A DNA stretch of 5,894 nucleotides from DASVEE01 sp036399695 (lineage in GTDB: Bacteria > Acidobacteriota > Thermoanaerobaculia > Gp7-AA8), in the NCBI GenBank assembly GCA_036399695.1, contig DASWMP010000367.1:1-5894 (forward strand), written 5' to 3'. The translations under genes were made by a program, and so were the position numbers. Shown here in pieces: positions 1-5,873 of this stretch. Within the stretch, counting starts at the first letter, position 1. Each line of letters begins with the position of its first letter. The notes under the pieces are model-generated. The model was not told the DNA's origin and searched no databases. It saw only the letters and a list, made by a program, of their open reading frames with translations.

Positions 1-58
1 CGGTGGCGAACGCCACCGCTCTCCTACACGTGTACCACAACGGTGGCGTTCGCCACCG
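1..58. repeat. 58-nt compound palindrome (REP/BIME-like or bidirectional terminator candidate)
   Basis: Two 18-nt palindromes, CGGTGGCGAACGCCACCG at 1-18 and CGGTGGCGTTCGCCACCG at 41-58, are exact reverse complements of each other. Midway between them is a perfect 10-nt palindrome, TACACGTGTA (25-34). All three share one dyad axis at 29.5, so 25 of 29 possible pairs match across the element; only 4 pairs in the 6-nt spacers fail. Each 18-mer can also fold alone as a 7-bp GC-rich stem with a 4-nt loop. It starts 10 nt beyond the MerR stop codon, where a terminator or intergenic repeat is expected. There is no U-tract, so it is not a canonical intrinsic terminator. Two inverted palindromic units around a spacer recall BIMEs built from REP units. 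The symmetry is seen; the role is inferred. The element may continue left of the window. Confidence 0.75.
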
Positions 59-70
59 CACTCCGAGATT
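59..70 (-). repeat. 12-nt repeat, left copy
   Basis: On the minus strand this reads AATCTCGGAGTG. It begins with the last two bases of the MerR TAA stop codon and runs straight into the palindrome. An identical 12-mer is at 5874-5885 on the plus strand, just after the hflX stop codon. The two copies are therefore inverted and both point out of the window. By chance about one 12-nt inverted match is expected somewhere in a window of this size, so the identity alone is weak; the symmetrical placement just past both terminal stop codons is what makes it notable. Confidence 0.5.
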
Positions 71-434
71 AAGACTCCAGCAGCCGCAAAATCTCCCGCA
101 GCTCCCGCTTCACATCATCCAGCGTGCGCGGGCCGGGGCCAGAGGGTGCCGGCTCAGCCGCGGCAGCAGCAACAGGTGCTGCCACCAACTCCCCATCCGT
201 CTCCAGCTTCTTCTTCGCGCCGGCGATCGTAAAACCATCCCGGTACAGCAGCTCTTTGATGCGGAGGATCGTGTCGATCTCTCGTTGTGTGTACAGGCGC
301 TGGCCGCCGCCGCTTTTGTTCGGGGCGAGCTGGGGGAACTCGGTTTCCCAGTAGCGGAGGACGTACGGCTGCACGTCTGCCAGGCGGCAGACTTCACCGA
401 TCTTGAAGAGCTTCTCCTGCGCCGCGCGCGCCAT
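69..434 (-). CDS. MerR-family transcriptional regulator
   Basis: A 121-residue DNA-binding protein of the MerR superfamily. Residues 9-36 form the N-terminal helix-turn-helix (LFKIGEVCRLADVQPYVLRY, then WETEF). Residues 42-52 give the wing (GGGQRLYTQREI), followed by helices with the typical RIKELLYRDGFTI-AGAKKKL pattern to about residue 77. An Ala/Pro-rich linker (about 84-103) leads to a charged amphipathic C-terminal helix (104-120) that may dimerise. There is no effector-binding domain and no metal-binding cysteine pattern, so this is not a mercury or copper sensor; related short MerR proteins are common in Acidobacteriota and deltaproteobacteria, with targets generally unknown. The ATG at 434 is the only possible start, because an in-frame stop lies four codons upstream. 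There is no Shine-Dalgarno sequence. It sits 34 nt after waaF with its own TATAAT, so it may be transcribed separately from the LPS genes. Family is certain, target unknown. Confidence 0.9.
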   Translation of the reverse strand: MARAAQEKLFKIGEVCRLADVQPYVLRYWETEFPQLAPNKSGGGQRLYTQREIDTILRIKELLYRDGFTIAGAKKKLETDGELVAAPVAAAAAEPAPSGPGPRTLDDVKRELREILRLLES

Positions 435-442
435 CAGGAGCG

Positions 443-448
443 ATTATA
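443..448 (-). promoter_or_regulatory. Candidate -10 element of the MerR gene
   Basis: The minus strand reads TATAAT exactly, in the 34-nt gap between the waaF stop codon and the MerR ATG. Eight nucleotides separate it from the ATG, so transcription would start at or within about two bases of the start codon. No convincing -35 is seen at 16-18 nt spacing (best is about TGAGCC). The hexamer is a perfect consensus in very GC-rich DNA, but one hexamer is limited evidence. Confidence 0.5.
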
Positions 449-468
449 CGGACGATGGCTTCGGCGGC

Positions 469-1530
469 TCACGTCGCGTCGCGCTGCCGAGGCTCGACGA
501 CGTAAGCCTTGCCGGCGGAGGCGGCGGAGCGGGACGGCTCGATCTCCTGGAACACGCCGACGGCCGCTTCGTGCACGTCGTCGGGCGTGATCTCCTTCAT
601 GCAGCGGTGATGGCCGAGGGGGCACTCGCGCTGGTAGCAAGGCTGGCAATCGTGCGCTTTGCGGATCACGCGGCTCGCGCCCGGGATCACCGTGCGGTTC
701 GGGTCCGTCGGACCGAAGATCGAGACCGACGGCACGGCCAGCGCGGCGGCGAGATGCAGCGGACCGCTGTCTCCCGTGACGATGACGGTGCAGTGCGCGA
801 TCGCGGCGGCGAGCTGCAGCACGTCGCCGTCCTGCCCCGTCATCGGCAGGCCGGAACAGTGCGCGGAGATGCGCTCGGCCTGCTGGCGTTCGCCGGGGCT
901 CGTCAGCAGCATCACGTCGAAGCCTTCCTGACGGAGACGCGACGCCACTTCACCGAACCGCTCGTCTCCCCAGTGCTTGGCCCGCCCGTACAGACCGCCG
1001 GCGTGGATGCCGAAGAGCGGCCGGTCGAGGCGGATGCCGATCGCGCGGAGGCGCTTGCGCGCTTTCTCACGGAGGGCGTGCGGGAGCGTCAGGGTCGGGA
1101 TCTCGTCTCCGACGCGCGAGGCGCCGACCGCTTCGAGCAGCGGCGAATAGTCATCGAGCTGATGGCCGCGCCGCGGTTTCTCCAGCGCGTGCGACAGCAA
1201 CAGGCCGCGGCAATCGGTGCGATAGCCCCAGCGCTCCGGAATCCGCGCGGCGAAAGACACGGCCGCCGCCCGGAACGAGTTCGGGAGGATGATAGCGCGC
1301 TTGTACCGCCCTTCGCGGAGGACGCGGATGCGCTGCGTCATCGAGCGGGTCCACGGCACCACGTCGGCGAAGATTCCGGCGGACGCAAGCAGTGTCGAAA
1401 CGTTTGCGGGCGCCGCAACCGCCAGTCCGCCTTCGTCGCGGAACCGCTGCTGCAACGCCTTGTAGGTCGGGAGCGCGAGGATGTTGTCGCCTACCCAGTT
1501 CAGTCCGATGACGACCGTCTCACTACCCAT
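469..1530 (-). CDS. waaF: ADP-heptose:LPS heptosyltransferase II (GT9 family)
   Basis: A 353-residue glycosyltransferase of family GT9, GT-B fold, predicted to add the second L-glycero-D-manno-heptose of the LPS inner core from ADP-heptose at the cytoplasmic face of the inner membrane. The N-terminal domain opens with IGLNWVGDNILALP (8-21), where Asp15 matches the catalytic Asp of the family. The C-terminal nucleotide-sugar domain shows GIHAGGLYGRAKHWGDERF (174-192, with the conserved Lys185), GDSGPLHLAAAL (253-264) and SIFGPTDPNRT (270-280). Residues 295-315 carry the CxPCxxxxCPLGHHRCM-ITPDDV block typical of non-enteric WaaF proteins. Length is normal; the last 20 residues look unconserved. 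The start at 1530 is supported by GGAG 6 nt upstream and overlaps the end of lpxL by 8 nt, indicating translational coupling. A WaaC or other GT9 specificity cannot be fully excluded. Confidence 0.88.
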   Translation of the reverse strand: MGSETVVIGLNWVGDNILALPTYKALQQRFRDEGGLAVAAPANVSTLLASAGIFADVVPWTRSMTQRIRVLREGRYKRAIILPNSFRAAAVSFAARIPERWGYRTDCRGLLLSHALEKPRRGHQLDDYSPLLEAVGASRVGDEIPTLTLPHALREKARKRLRAIGIRLDRPLFGIHAGGLYGRAKHWGDERFGEVASRLRQEGFDVMLLTSPGERQQAERISAHCSGLPMTGQDGDVLQLAAAIAHCTVIVTGDSGPLHLAAALAVPSVSIFGPTDPNRTVIPGASRVIRKAHDCQPCYQRECPLGHHRCMKEITPDDVHEAAVGVFQEIEPSRSAASAGKAYVVEPRQRDAT

Positions 1531-2440
1531 CAGACACTCCGCTTTCCCCCGTACCCTTCCAGCGATCGTGCATCCATAGCCAGAGCTCGGGTCGGCTGGC
1601 GATCCTGCGGGAAATGACGTCGTTGATACGGGTCGTCAGCGCCACTGGATCGCGTTCCTCCTCGCTCAGCATGTCAACACGGATCGCCTCCTCGAACTCG
1701 AGGCGATGCCTGGGTCCGTCCGGAATGCAAAAACCGAACACAATCGTAGAGGACGCCCGGACGGCCATCTTCGCCGGCGCCGGTGTCGTCCATGCCGGGC
1801 GTCCCAGAAACGGCACCAGCACGCCTTCCCGCGGCTGCACCGCCTGATCCGGCAGCAGCACCGCCACGGCATTCTCGGAAAGTCCTTTCAGCAGCGCCCG
1901 GGCCGCACGGCGCCGGTCGATCACCTCGGCGCCGGTCCGGGCGCGGAGCTGCGCCAGGTCGCGCTCGAGGAGCTCGTTGTCCAGTGCCCGCGCGACCGTC
2001 CTCACGTTCCGCACGAGCGTCATGAGCGCCAGCCCGCCCACCTCCCAGCCGCCCAAGTGGGCGCTGATGAGGATCACGCCGTGACCGCGCGCCGTCGCCT
2101 CGTCCAGCAGTTCGGAGTTGATGAAGACGCAGCGCGCGGCGATCTCCTCCATCGACATCTCCTGCATCCGGACGTAGAGGAGCATCTCACGCCCGAAGTG
2201 CCGCCAGCAGCGATGGAGGATGTCGCGCAGCTCCCGCTCCGGTTTGTCCGGGAAGGTGGCGCGCAGGTTCCGCATGGCCAGACGGTCGCGCCCTTTGAGG
2301 ATGCGGCTGGCGAGCGCGCCGAGACGCGTGCCCCAGCGTACGAGCCCTTCATCCGTGGCGCCGCGGATGAGCGCGGCCACACCGCGGTAGGCGGCGTACT
2401 CCACGCGCTGCAGCAGCGCATTCTTTTTTCGTCGACTCAT
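1523..2440 (-). CDS. lpxL: LpxL/HtrB-family lipid A biosynthesis acyltransferase
   Basis: A 305-residue inner-membrane acyltransferase predicted to transfer a secondary fatty acyl chain from acyl-ACP to Kdo-lipid IVA. The catalytic HX4E motif is seen as SAHLGGWEVGG (126-136), with His128 and Glu133. Downstream family blocks are LLPDQAV (195-201), VPFLGRPAWTTPAPAKMA (209-226, substrate-pocket region) and the C-terminal WLWMHDRWK (287-295). An N-terminal basic start (RRKK) precedes a moderately hydrophobic helix at about 13-26, suited to membrane association. Length matches the family (about 300). The ATG at 2440 overlaps the lpxK stop codon as ATGA, so expression is probably coupled; there is no clear Shine-Dalgarno sequence. 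It is the only late acyltransferase here, so whether it adds a laurate-like or myristate-like chain, or acts as LpxM, cannot be told. Codons 4-6 contain A-AAA-AAG, an unusual A run for this GC-rich gene. Confidence 0.88.
   Translation of the reverse strand: MSRRKKNALLQRVEYAAYRGVAALIRGATDEGLVRWGTRLGALASRILKGRDRLAMRNLRATFPDKPERELRDILHRCWRHFGREMLLYVRMQEMSMEEIAARCVFINSELLDEATARGHGVILISAHLGGWEVGGLALMTLVRNVRTVARALDNELLERDLAQLRARTGAEVIDRRRAARALLKGLSENAVAVLLPDQAVQPREGVLVPFLGRPAWTTPAPAKMAVRASSTIVFGFCIPDGPRHRLEFEEAIRVDMLSEEERDPVALTTRINDVISRRIASRPELWLWMHDRWKGTGESGVSDG
1537..1540 (-). promoter_or_regulatory. Shine-Dalgarno site of waaF
   Basis: The minus strand reads GGAG, six nucleotides before the ATG at 1530, inside the last codons of lpxL. 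It decides the waaF start. It is the only clear Shine-Dalgarno match among the gene starts in this window. Confidence 0.55.
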
Positions 2441-3288
2441 GCTTCGGAATGGGCGCGAACGAGGTGCAGGAGCTGCTCGAGAACGCCGCCGCCGATCTCG
2501 AGCTCCGCGGGCAGAGGGATGATGTCACGATCCCCCAGCTTCACGAAATCCTTCTCCGTGGTGACGAGCGTGACCCCCATGGCGTCACGCCGCAGCGCCG
2601 CAACGTCATCGGCCGTGTAGCGGTGATGGTCCGGAAAGCCGCGCGTTCCCGTCACCTCCAGCCCCGCGCTCCGGAGCGCGGCGAAGAACTGTTCGTTGTC
2701 CGCCAGTCCGGCGAAGGCGAAGACGCGCTTCAGCTCCGCCGGGACGCGCAGACGCAGCTTGCGCGGGACCACGAACGTCGCATCGCGCAGCGCCGAGCGC
2801 CCTTCCCGGTGGAACCGCGCGCCCGGAACGTCGATCACGACGTCCGCATCGCGGGCGAGCTGGAGATGCTGGAAGCCGTCGTCGAGCAGGAATACATCGC
2901 ACTGGTTTTCGTGCAGATATTGCACTGCGTTCTGATAGCGATTACTTCCGACCAGAACATCAACATTATCGAGATGGCTTTTGATGAGTACCGGCTCATC
3001 ACCCCAGCGTGCGGCGTCGAGCGAATCGACGCGTCCCGTGACCTTCGCGTCGGCGCGGCCGTAGCCGCGCGTCAGCACCGCCACCCGCAGGCCCGCGGCG
3101 GCCAGGTGGCCGGCGATGCAGATGACCGCGGGCGTCTTCCCCGCCCCGCCGATGGCGATGTTGCCGATCGAGATCACCGGCCGCGGGAGCCGCTTCGCTT
3201 TGAGCGCGCCGGCGCGATAAAGCGCCCGCCGCACCCGGTTGACGCCGCGGTACAGCAGCTCGGCCGGTTTGAGCAGCAGCGTCATCAT
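2437..3288 (-). CDS. lpxK: Tetraacyldisaccharide 4'-kinase
   Basis: A 283-residue P-loop kinase that phosphorylates the 4' position of the tetraacyl disaccharide 1-phosphate with ATP, giving lipid IVA, at the inner membrane. An N-terminal amphipathic segment (about 1-30) is followed by the Walker A motif GNIAIGGAGKTP (42-53; Lys51, Thr52). Next are LTRGYGR (72-78), GDEP (96-99, the Asp97 region tied to catalysis in studied LpxK), LLDDGFQHLQLARD (134-147, Mg2+/catalytic region), FAGLADNEQFF (192-202), GFPDHHRYT (217-225) and TTEKD (243-247). All LpxK signature blocks are present. It is somewhat shorter than the usual 310-350 residues, lacking length at the C-terminus rather than a motif. The start at 3288 overlaps the waaA stop codon as ATGA; a second ATG directly follows, so the true start could be three bases later. 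Residues about 100-133 are encoded in unusually AT-rich DNA. Confidence 0.95.
   Translation of the reverse strand: MMTLLLKPAELLYRGVNRVRRALYRAGALKAKRLPRPVISIGNIAIGGAGKTPAVICIAGHLAAAGLRVAVLTRGYGRADAKVTGRVDSLDAARWGDEPVLIKSHLDNVDVLVGSNRYQNAVQYLHENQCDVFLLDDGFQHLQLARDADVVIDVPGARFHREGRSALRDATFVVPRKLRLRVPAELKRVFAFAGLADNEQFFAALRSAGLEVTGTRGFPDHHRYTADDVAALRRDAMGVTLVTTEKDFVKLGDRDIIPLPAELEIGGGVLEQLLHLVRAHSEA
2891..2990. other. AT-rich island inside lpxK
   Basis: These 100 bases have 42 G or C, against roughly two thirds in the surrounding DNA. They encode lpxK residues about 100-133, between the GDEP and DDGFQH motifs. The stretch uses codons that are otherwise scarce here, such as AAA, AAT, AGT, GTT, TAT and CAA. 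The minus strand includes GATAAT (2970-2965), a 5/6 match to a -10 box, but no suitable -35 lies at standard spacing. Confidence 0.6.
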
Positions 3289-4547
3289 CGCGGCGCGTCG
3301 ATCAGTTCCACGATCCGGCGGGCCGTGCGCTCCGAGGCGCCGCGGTTCTGCAGCACCGTCTGCCGGCCGCGCTCTCCCCAGGCGCGCTGCTGCGCGTCGT
3401 CCTCGAACATCCTTCTGACGAACGCCAGGACCGCCGGCGCATCGGCGACTTCCGCGGCCGCCTCGTTCCGGAGGAAGACCTGCGCGATCTCGCGGAAGTT
3501 CGACATGTGCCGGCCGAAGCAGACCGGCACCCCGGCCGCCGCGGGCTCGATCGGATTGTGCCCGCCGATCGGCACGAGGCTCCCGCCGACGAACGCCGCC
3601 GTAGCGTAGGAGTACATCCGCGCCAGCTCGCCGAAGGTATCGAGCAGCAGCACGTCCGCTTCGCCGCCGAATGCTTCGAGCTCGCTCCTCCGGACGAAGC
3701 GGAGGGACGTCGTCCCCAGCAGCGCGGCCACGACCTCGAAACGTTCCGGCTTCCGCGGAGCGATGACGACGAACGCGTTGTGCCCGGCGATGAAGCGTTC
3801 CAGCTCCGGCAGCAGCGCTTCGTCTTCCCCTTCCATCGTCGAGCCGAGCACCACCACCTTTCGGCCGGCGATCAGCGCCTCGAGGCGGGGGGCGATCTCC
3901 AGCGGCGTAGCGTCCGGCTCGAAGTCGAACTTCACGTTGCCGCTCGTCTCCACGATCGACGCCGGGGCGCCGATGGCCGCGAAGCGCTCGCGATCCGTCT
4001 CCTCCCGCGCCAGGACGCGGTCGTAGTGGCGGAGGATGCGTTTCAGCACGAAACGCATGGCCCGGTAGCGGGGAAACGACCGGTCGGAGATGCGTCCGTT
4101 CGCCAGGATGAGGCGGAGGCCGCGGGCGCGCGCCAGGCGCGTCACGTTCGGCCAGATCTCCGTCTCCATCGTGGCGAAGACACGCGGCTCGTGGTGGTCG
4201 AGAAAGCGCCGCACCGAGAAGGCGAAGTCGAACGGAAAGTACGTCACGCTGGCGTCGGGGAAGAGGCGCCGCGCCTGCGCCTGGCCCGTCAGCGTGGTCG
4301 TCGTGAAGACGATCGACGTCTCCGGCCGCTGGCGGAGGATCTCCAGCACCACGGGACGGGCCGCCAGCGTCTCACCGACCGAGACCGCATGGATCCAGAG
4401 GTCGTGGCGCGCCCTCGCCGTGCGGTAACGCCCCAGCCGTTCCGGGAAGTTGCGCAGGTACTTGCCGCGCAGCACGCCGGTGAAGAGGAACCATGGGGTC
4501 GCCAGGACCAGGACGAGGTAGAGCAGCACCTCGTACACGACGTACAT
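3285..4547 (-). CDS. waaA: 3-deoxy-D-manno-octulosonic acid (Kdo) transferase
   Basis: A 420-residue GT30 glycosyltransferase that moves Kdo from CMP-Kdo to lipid IVA at the inner membrane, linking lipid A to the LPS core. Residues 1-26 form a single hydrophobic N-terminal anchor. The N-terminal domain has GKYLRNFPERLGRY (28-41), HAVSVGE (53-59, where Glu59 matches the catalytic base of studied WaaA), FTTTTLTG (81-88) and METEIWPN (127-134). The C-terminal domain has TSGNVKFD (201-208), LGSTMEGEDE (234-243), VIAPRKPERF (261-270) and the CMP-binding block GGSLVPIGGHNPIEPAA (321-337). Length equals the family norm (about 420). The frame stays open to an ATG at 4760, but that extension runs antisense through hflX and adds no family sequence, so I choose the ATG at 4547, which starts right at the membrane anchor. 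First gene of the LPS operon. Number of Kdo residues added (one, two or more) is not predictable. Confidence 0.95.
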   Translation of the reverse strand: MYVVYEVLLYLVLVLATPWFLFTGVLRGKYLRNFPERLGRYRTARARHDLWIHAVSVGETLAARPVVLEILRQRPETSIVFTTTTLTGQAQARRLFPDASVTYFPFDFAFSVRRFLDHHEPRVFATMETEIWPNVTRLARARGLRLILANGRISDRSFPRYRAMRFVLKRILRHYDRVLAREETDRERFAAIGAPASIVETSGNVKFDFEPDATPLEIAPRLEALIAGRKVVVLGSTMEGEDEALLPELERFIAGHNAFVVIAPRKPERFEVVAALLGTTSLRFVRRSELEAFGGEADVLLLDTFGELARMYSYATAAFVGGSLVPIGGHNPIEPAAAGVPVCFGRHMSNFREIAQVFLRNEAAAEVADAPAVLAFVRRMFEDDAQQRAWGERGRQTVLQNRGASERTARRIVELIDAPR

Positions 4548-4555
4548 GGGTGCGG

Positions 4556-4583
4556 ATGATAGTTGACAGTATGATTGTTGACA
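4556..4583. repeat. 13-nt direct repeat in the waaA-hflX intergenic region
   Basis: ATGATAGTTGACA (4556-4568) and ATGATTGTTGACA (4571-4583) match at 12 of 13 positions with a 15-nt period, separated by GT. Together they fill most of the 46-nt divergent intergenic region. Each copy ends in TTGACA, an exact consensus -35 hexamer on the plus strand. Tandem sites in a divergent promoter suggest a regulator binding twice, or a small duplication. Confidence 0.7.
4570..4575 (+). promoter_or_regulatory. Possible -10 element of hflX
   Basis: TATGAT is a 5/6 match to the -10 consensus and would start an hflX transcript about 12 nt before its ATG. There is no acceptable -35 at 16-19 nt upstream. The two exact TTGACA hexamers in the region lack a -10 partner at the right spacing. 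The hflX promoter is therefore uncertain and this is only the best candidate. Confidence 0.25.
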
Positions 4584-4593
4584 TCTTTCCCAG

Positions 4594-5871
4594 ATGGAAA
4601 ACGTCATCACAATCGGCCTCATCCTCCCGGAGCAGACGAAGAGCGCCGTCGAAGACCATCTCGAAGAGCTCACGAAACTGACCGAGACTGCCGGCGCCAC
4701 CGTGACCGGCAGCGTCATCGCCAAACGTCCCGCTCCCGATCCCGCCACGTACATCGGCAAGGGAAAGGCGGAGGAAGTGAAGCGCCTCGCTGAAGCTCAG
4801 CAGGCCACGCTGATCGTCTTCGACGACGATCTGTCCCCGGCGCAGGTGCGCAACCTCGAGAAGCTCATCGGCGCGCGGGTGATCGACCGCAGCGCGCTCA
4901 TCCTCGACATCTTCTCGTCGCGGGCCCGGACGCGCGAAGCGCGCACGCAGGTGGAGCTCGCGCAGCTCGAGTACATGCTGCCGCGGCTGACGCGGGCCTG
5001 GTCCCACCTCGAGCGCCAGGGCGGTGGTACGGCCGGCGGCGGCGGTGGCGGAACTGGTGGTGCGCGCCGCGGCGTCGGTGAGACGCAGCTCGAGCTCGAC
5101 CGCCGCATCGTGCGCACGCGCATCGCGCGTTTGAAGGAAGACCTCAAGCACATCGAAAAGACGCGCGAGACGCAGCGCCGCTCTCGTGGCGAAGGGGCGT
5201 TCACCGTCTCGCTCGTCGGCTACACGAACGCCGGCAAGTCGACGCTCTTCAACCGCCTGACGACCGGCGGAGCCGAGGCCATGGATCAGCTCTTCGCGAC
5301 GCTCGACGCCAAGTCGCACAAGGCGGCGTTCGAGATGCCGCGCGAGACCGTCGTCATCGATACCGTCGGCTTCATCCGCAAGCTGCCCCACCATCTCGTG
5401 GCGTCGTTCCGCTCCACGATGGAAGAGGTGGTGGCGTCGGATCTCGTGCTGCACGTCATCGACGCCAGCCATCCGCAATACGCGGAGCAGCGCGCCATCG
5501 GCGAAGAAGTCCTCACGGACCTCGGCGTCGACCTGTCACGCGTGATCGAGGTCTACAACAAGGGCGACCGGCTCGACGAGCACTTCGACCCCTCACGGAA
5601 GCACGGCGTGCTGGTGTCCGCGCTGACGGGCCGCGGGATCGAGACGCTCGTCGACGCGATCCGCATTCGCGAGCGCGAAGGCGGCGCCCTGCTGCACCTC
5701 GTGATCCCCCACAGCGAAGGACGGCTGAGGGCCCAGCTCCACGAGCTGGCCGAGGTGCAGGAGCAGCACACCACCGACGAAGCGCTGATCGTGACGGCGT
5801 GGGTGCCGAACGCGCAGTTGCACCTGTTCCGGCCCTACGCGGTGCCCCACCGCGCCGCGCGCGCCTCATAG
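4594..5871 (+). CDS. hflX: GTPase HflX
   Basis: A 425-residue translation-associated GTPase of the Obg/HflX superfamily. Characterised homologues bind the 50S subunit and split stalled or heat-damaged 70S ribosomes. The N-terminal HflX domain (about 1-190) includes the YIGKGKAEEV block (53-62), LIVFDDDLSPAQVRNLE (73-89), VIDRSALILDIF (96-107), ARTREARTQVELAQLEYMLPRL (111-132) and VGETQLELDRR (161-171). The G domain has G1 GYTNAGKST (209-217), the G2 region LFATLD (233-238), G3 DTVGF (256-260), G4 NKGD (322-325) and G5 SALTGRG (342-348), so GTP binding should be intact. The C-terminal domain runs from about 365 and ends with the family-like LHLFRPYAV. A 16-residue stretch at 143-158 is almost all glycine. 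The ATG at 4594 is fixed by an in-frame TGA five codons upstream; no Shine-Dalgarno sequence is visible. It is divergent from waaA with no metabolic link to it. Confidence 0.97.
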   Translation: MENVITIGLILPEQTKSAVEDHLEELTKLTETAGATVTGSVIAKRPAPDPATYIGKGKAEEVKRLAEAQQATLIVFDDDLSPAQVRNLEKLIGARVIDRSALILDIFSSRARTREARTQVELAQLEYMLPRLTRAWSHLERQGGGTAGGGGGGTGGARRGVGETQLELDRRIVRTRIARLKEDLKHIEKTRETQRRSRGEGAFTVSLVGYTNAGKSTLFNRLTTGGAEAMDQLFATLDAKSHKAAFEMPRETVVIDTVGFIRKLPHHLVASFRSTMEEVVASDLVLHVIDASHPQYAEQRAIGEEVLTDLGVDLSRVIEVYNKGDRLDEHFDPSRKHGVLVSALTGRGIETLVDAIRIREREGGALLHLVIPHSEGRLRAQLHELAEVQEQHTTDEALIVTAWVPNAQLHLFRPYAVPHRAARAS

Positions 5872-5873
5872 TC

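Larger units (their letters stand above)
4556..4584 (-). promoter_or_regulatory. Candidate sigma70-type promoter of the waaA operon
   Basis: On the minus strand, ATGTCA (4584-4579, 4/6 match to TTGACA) and TATCAT (4561-4556, 5/6 match to TATAAT) are separated by 17 nt, the optimal spacing. The -10 lies 8 nt before the waaA ATG, which predicts a transcript with almost no leader. This is the same arrangement as at the MerR gene. It overlaps both copies of the direct repeat, so anything binding there should affect transcription. Confidence 0.45.

Noticed and set aside
1..58. A CRISPR-like array suggested by two 18-nt repeats with a 22-nt spacer
   Set aside because: There are only two units, in inverted orientation, and each is fully palindromic; there is no third repeat and no cas gene.
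403..1617. 404-codon plus-strand ORF opposite waaF
   Set aside because: It lies antisense to a well-supported gene, has Arg/Ala/Asp/His-rich low-complexity composition and shows no family motif. Such open frames are expected opposite GC-rich coding DNA.
1706..2620. 304-codon plus-strand ORF opposite lpxL and the end of lpxK
   Set aside because: It crosses the junction of two real genes on the other strand, has no recognisable domain and has shadow-type composition.
2449..3609. 386-codon plus-strand ORF opposite lpxK and waaA
   Set aside because: Antisense shadow spanning two genes whose catalytic motifs are all intact; no ribosome binding site and no motif.
3507..4559. 350-codon plus-strand ORF opposite waaA
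   Set aside because: Antisense shadow rich in Arg, His, Asp and Glu; it ends within the divergent promoter region and has no domain signature.
4548..4760. 71-residue N-terminal extension of WaaA
   Set aside because: The added residues are encoded by the antisense strand of hflX and the intergenic region, and WaaA proteins begin with the membrane anchor found at 4547.
5043..5050. CGGTGGCG inside hflX, the same 8-mer as the arms of the left palindrome
   Set aside because: It is part of a run of glycine codons and has no inverted partner next to it, so it is explained by coding.
4372..5478. 368-codon minus-strand ORF opposite hflX
   Set aside because: It overlaps hflX and the start of waaA, would remove the intergenic promoter and has no family-like sequence.
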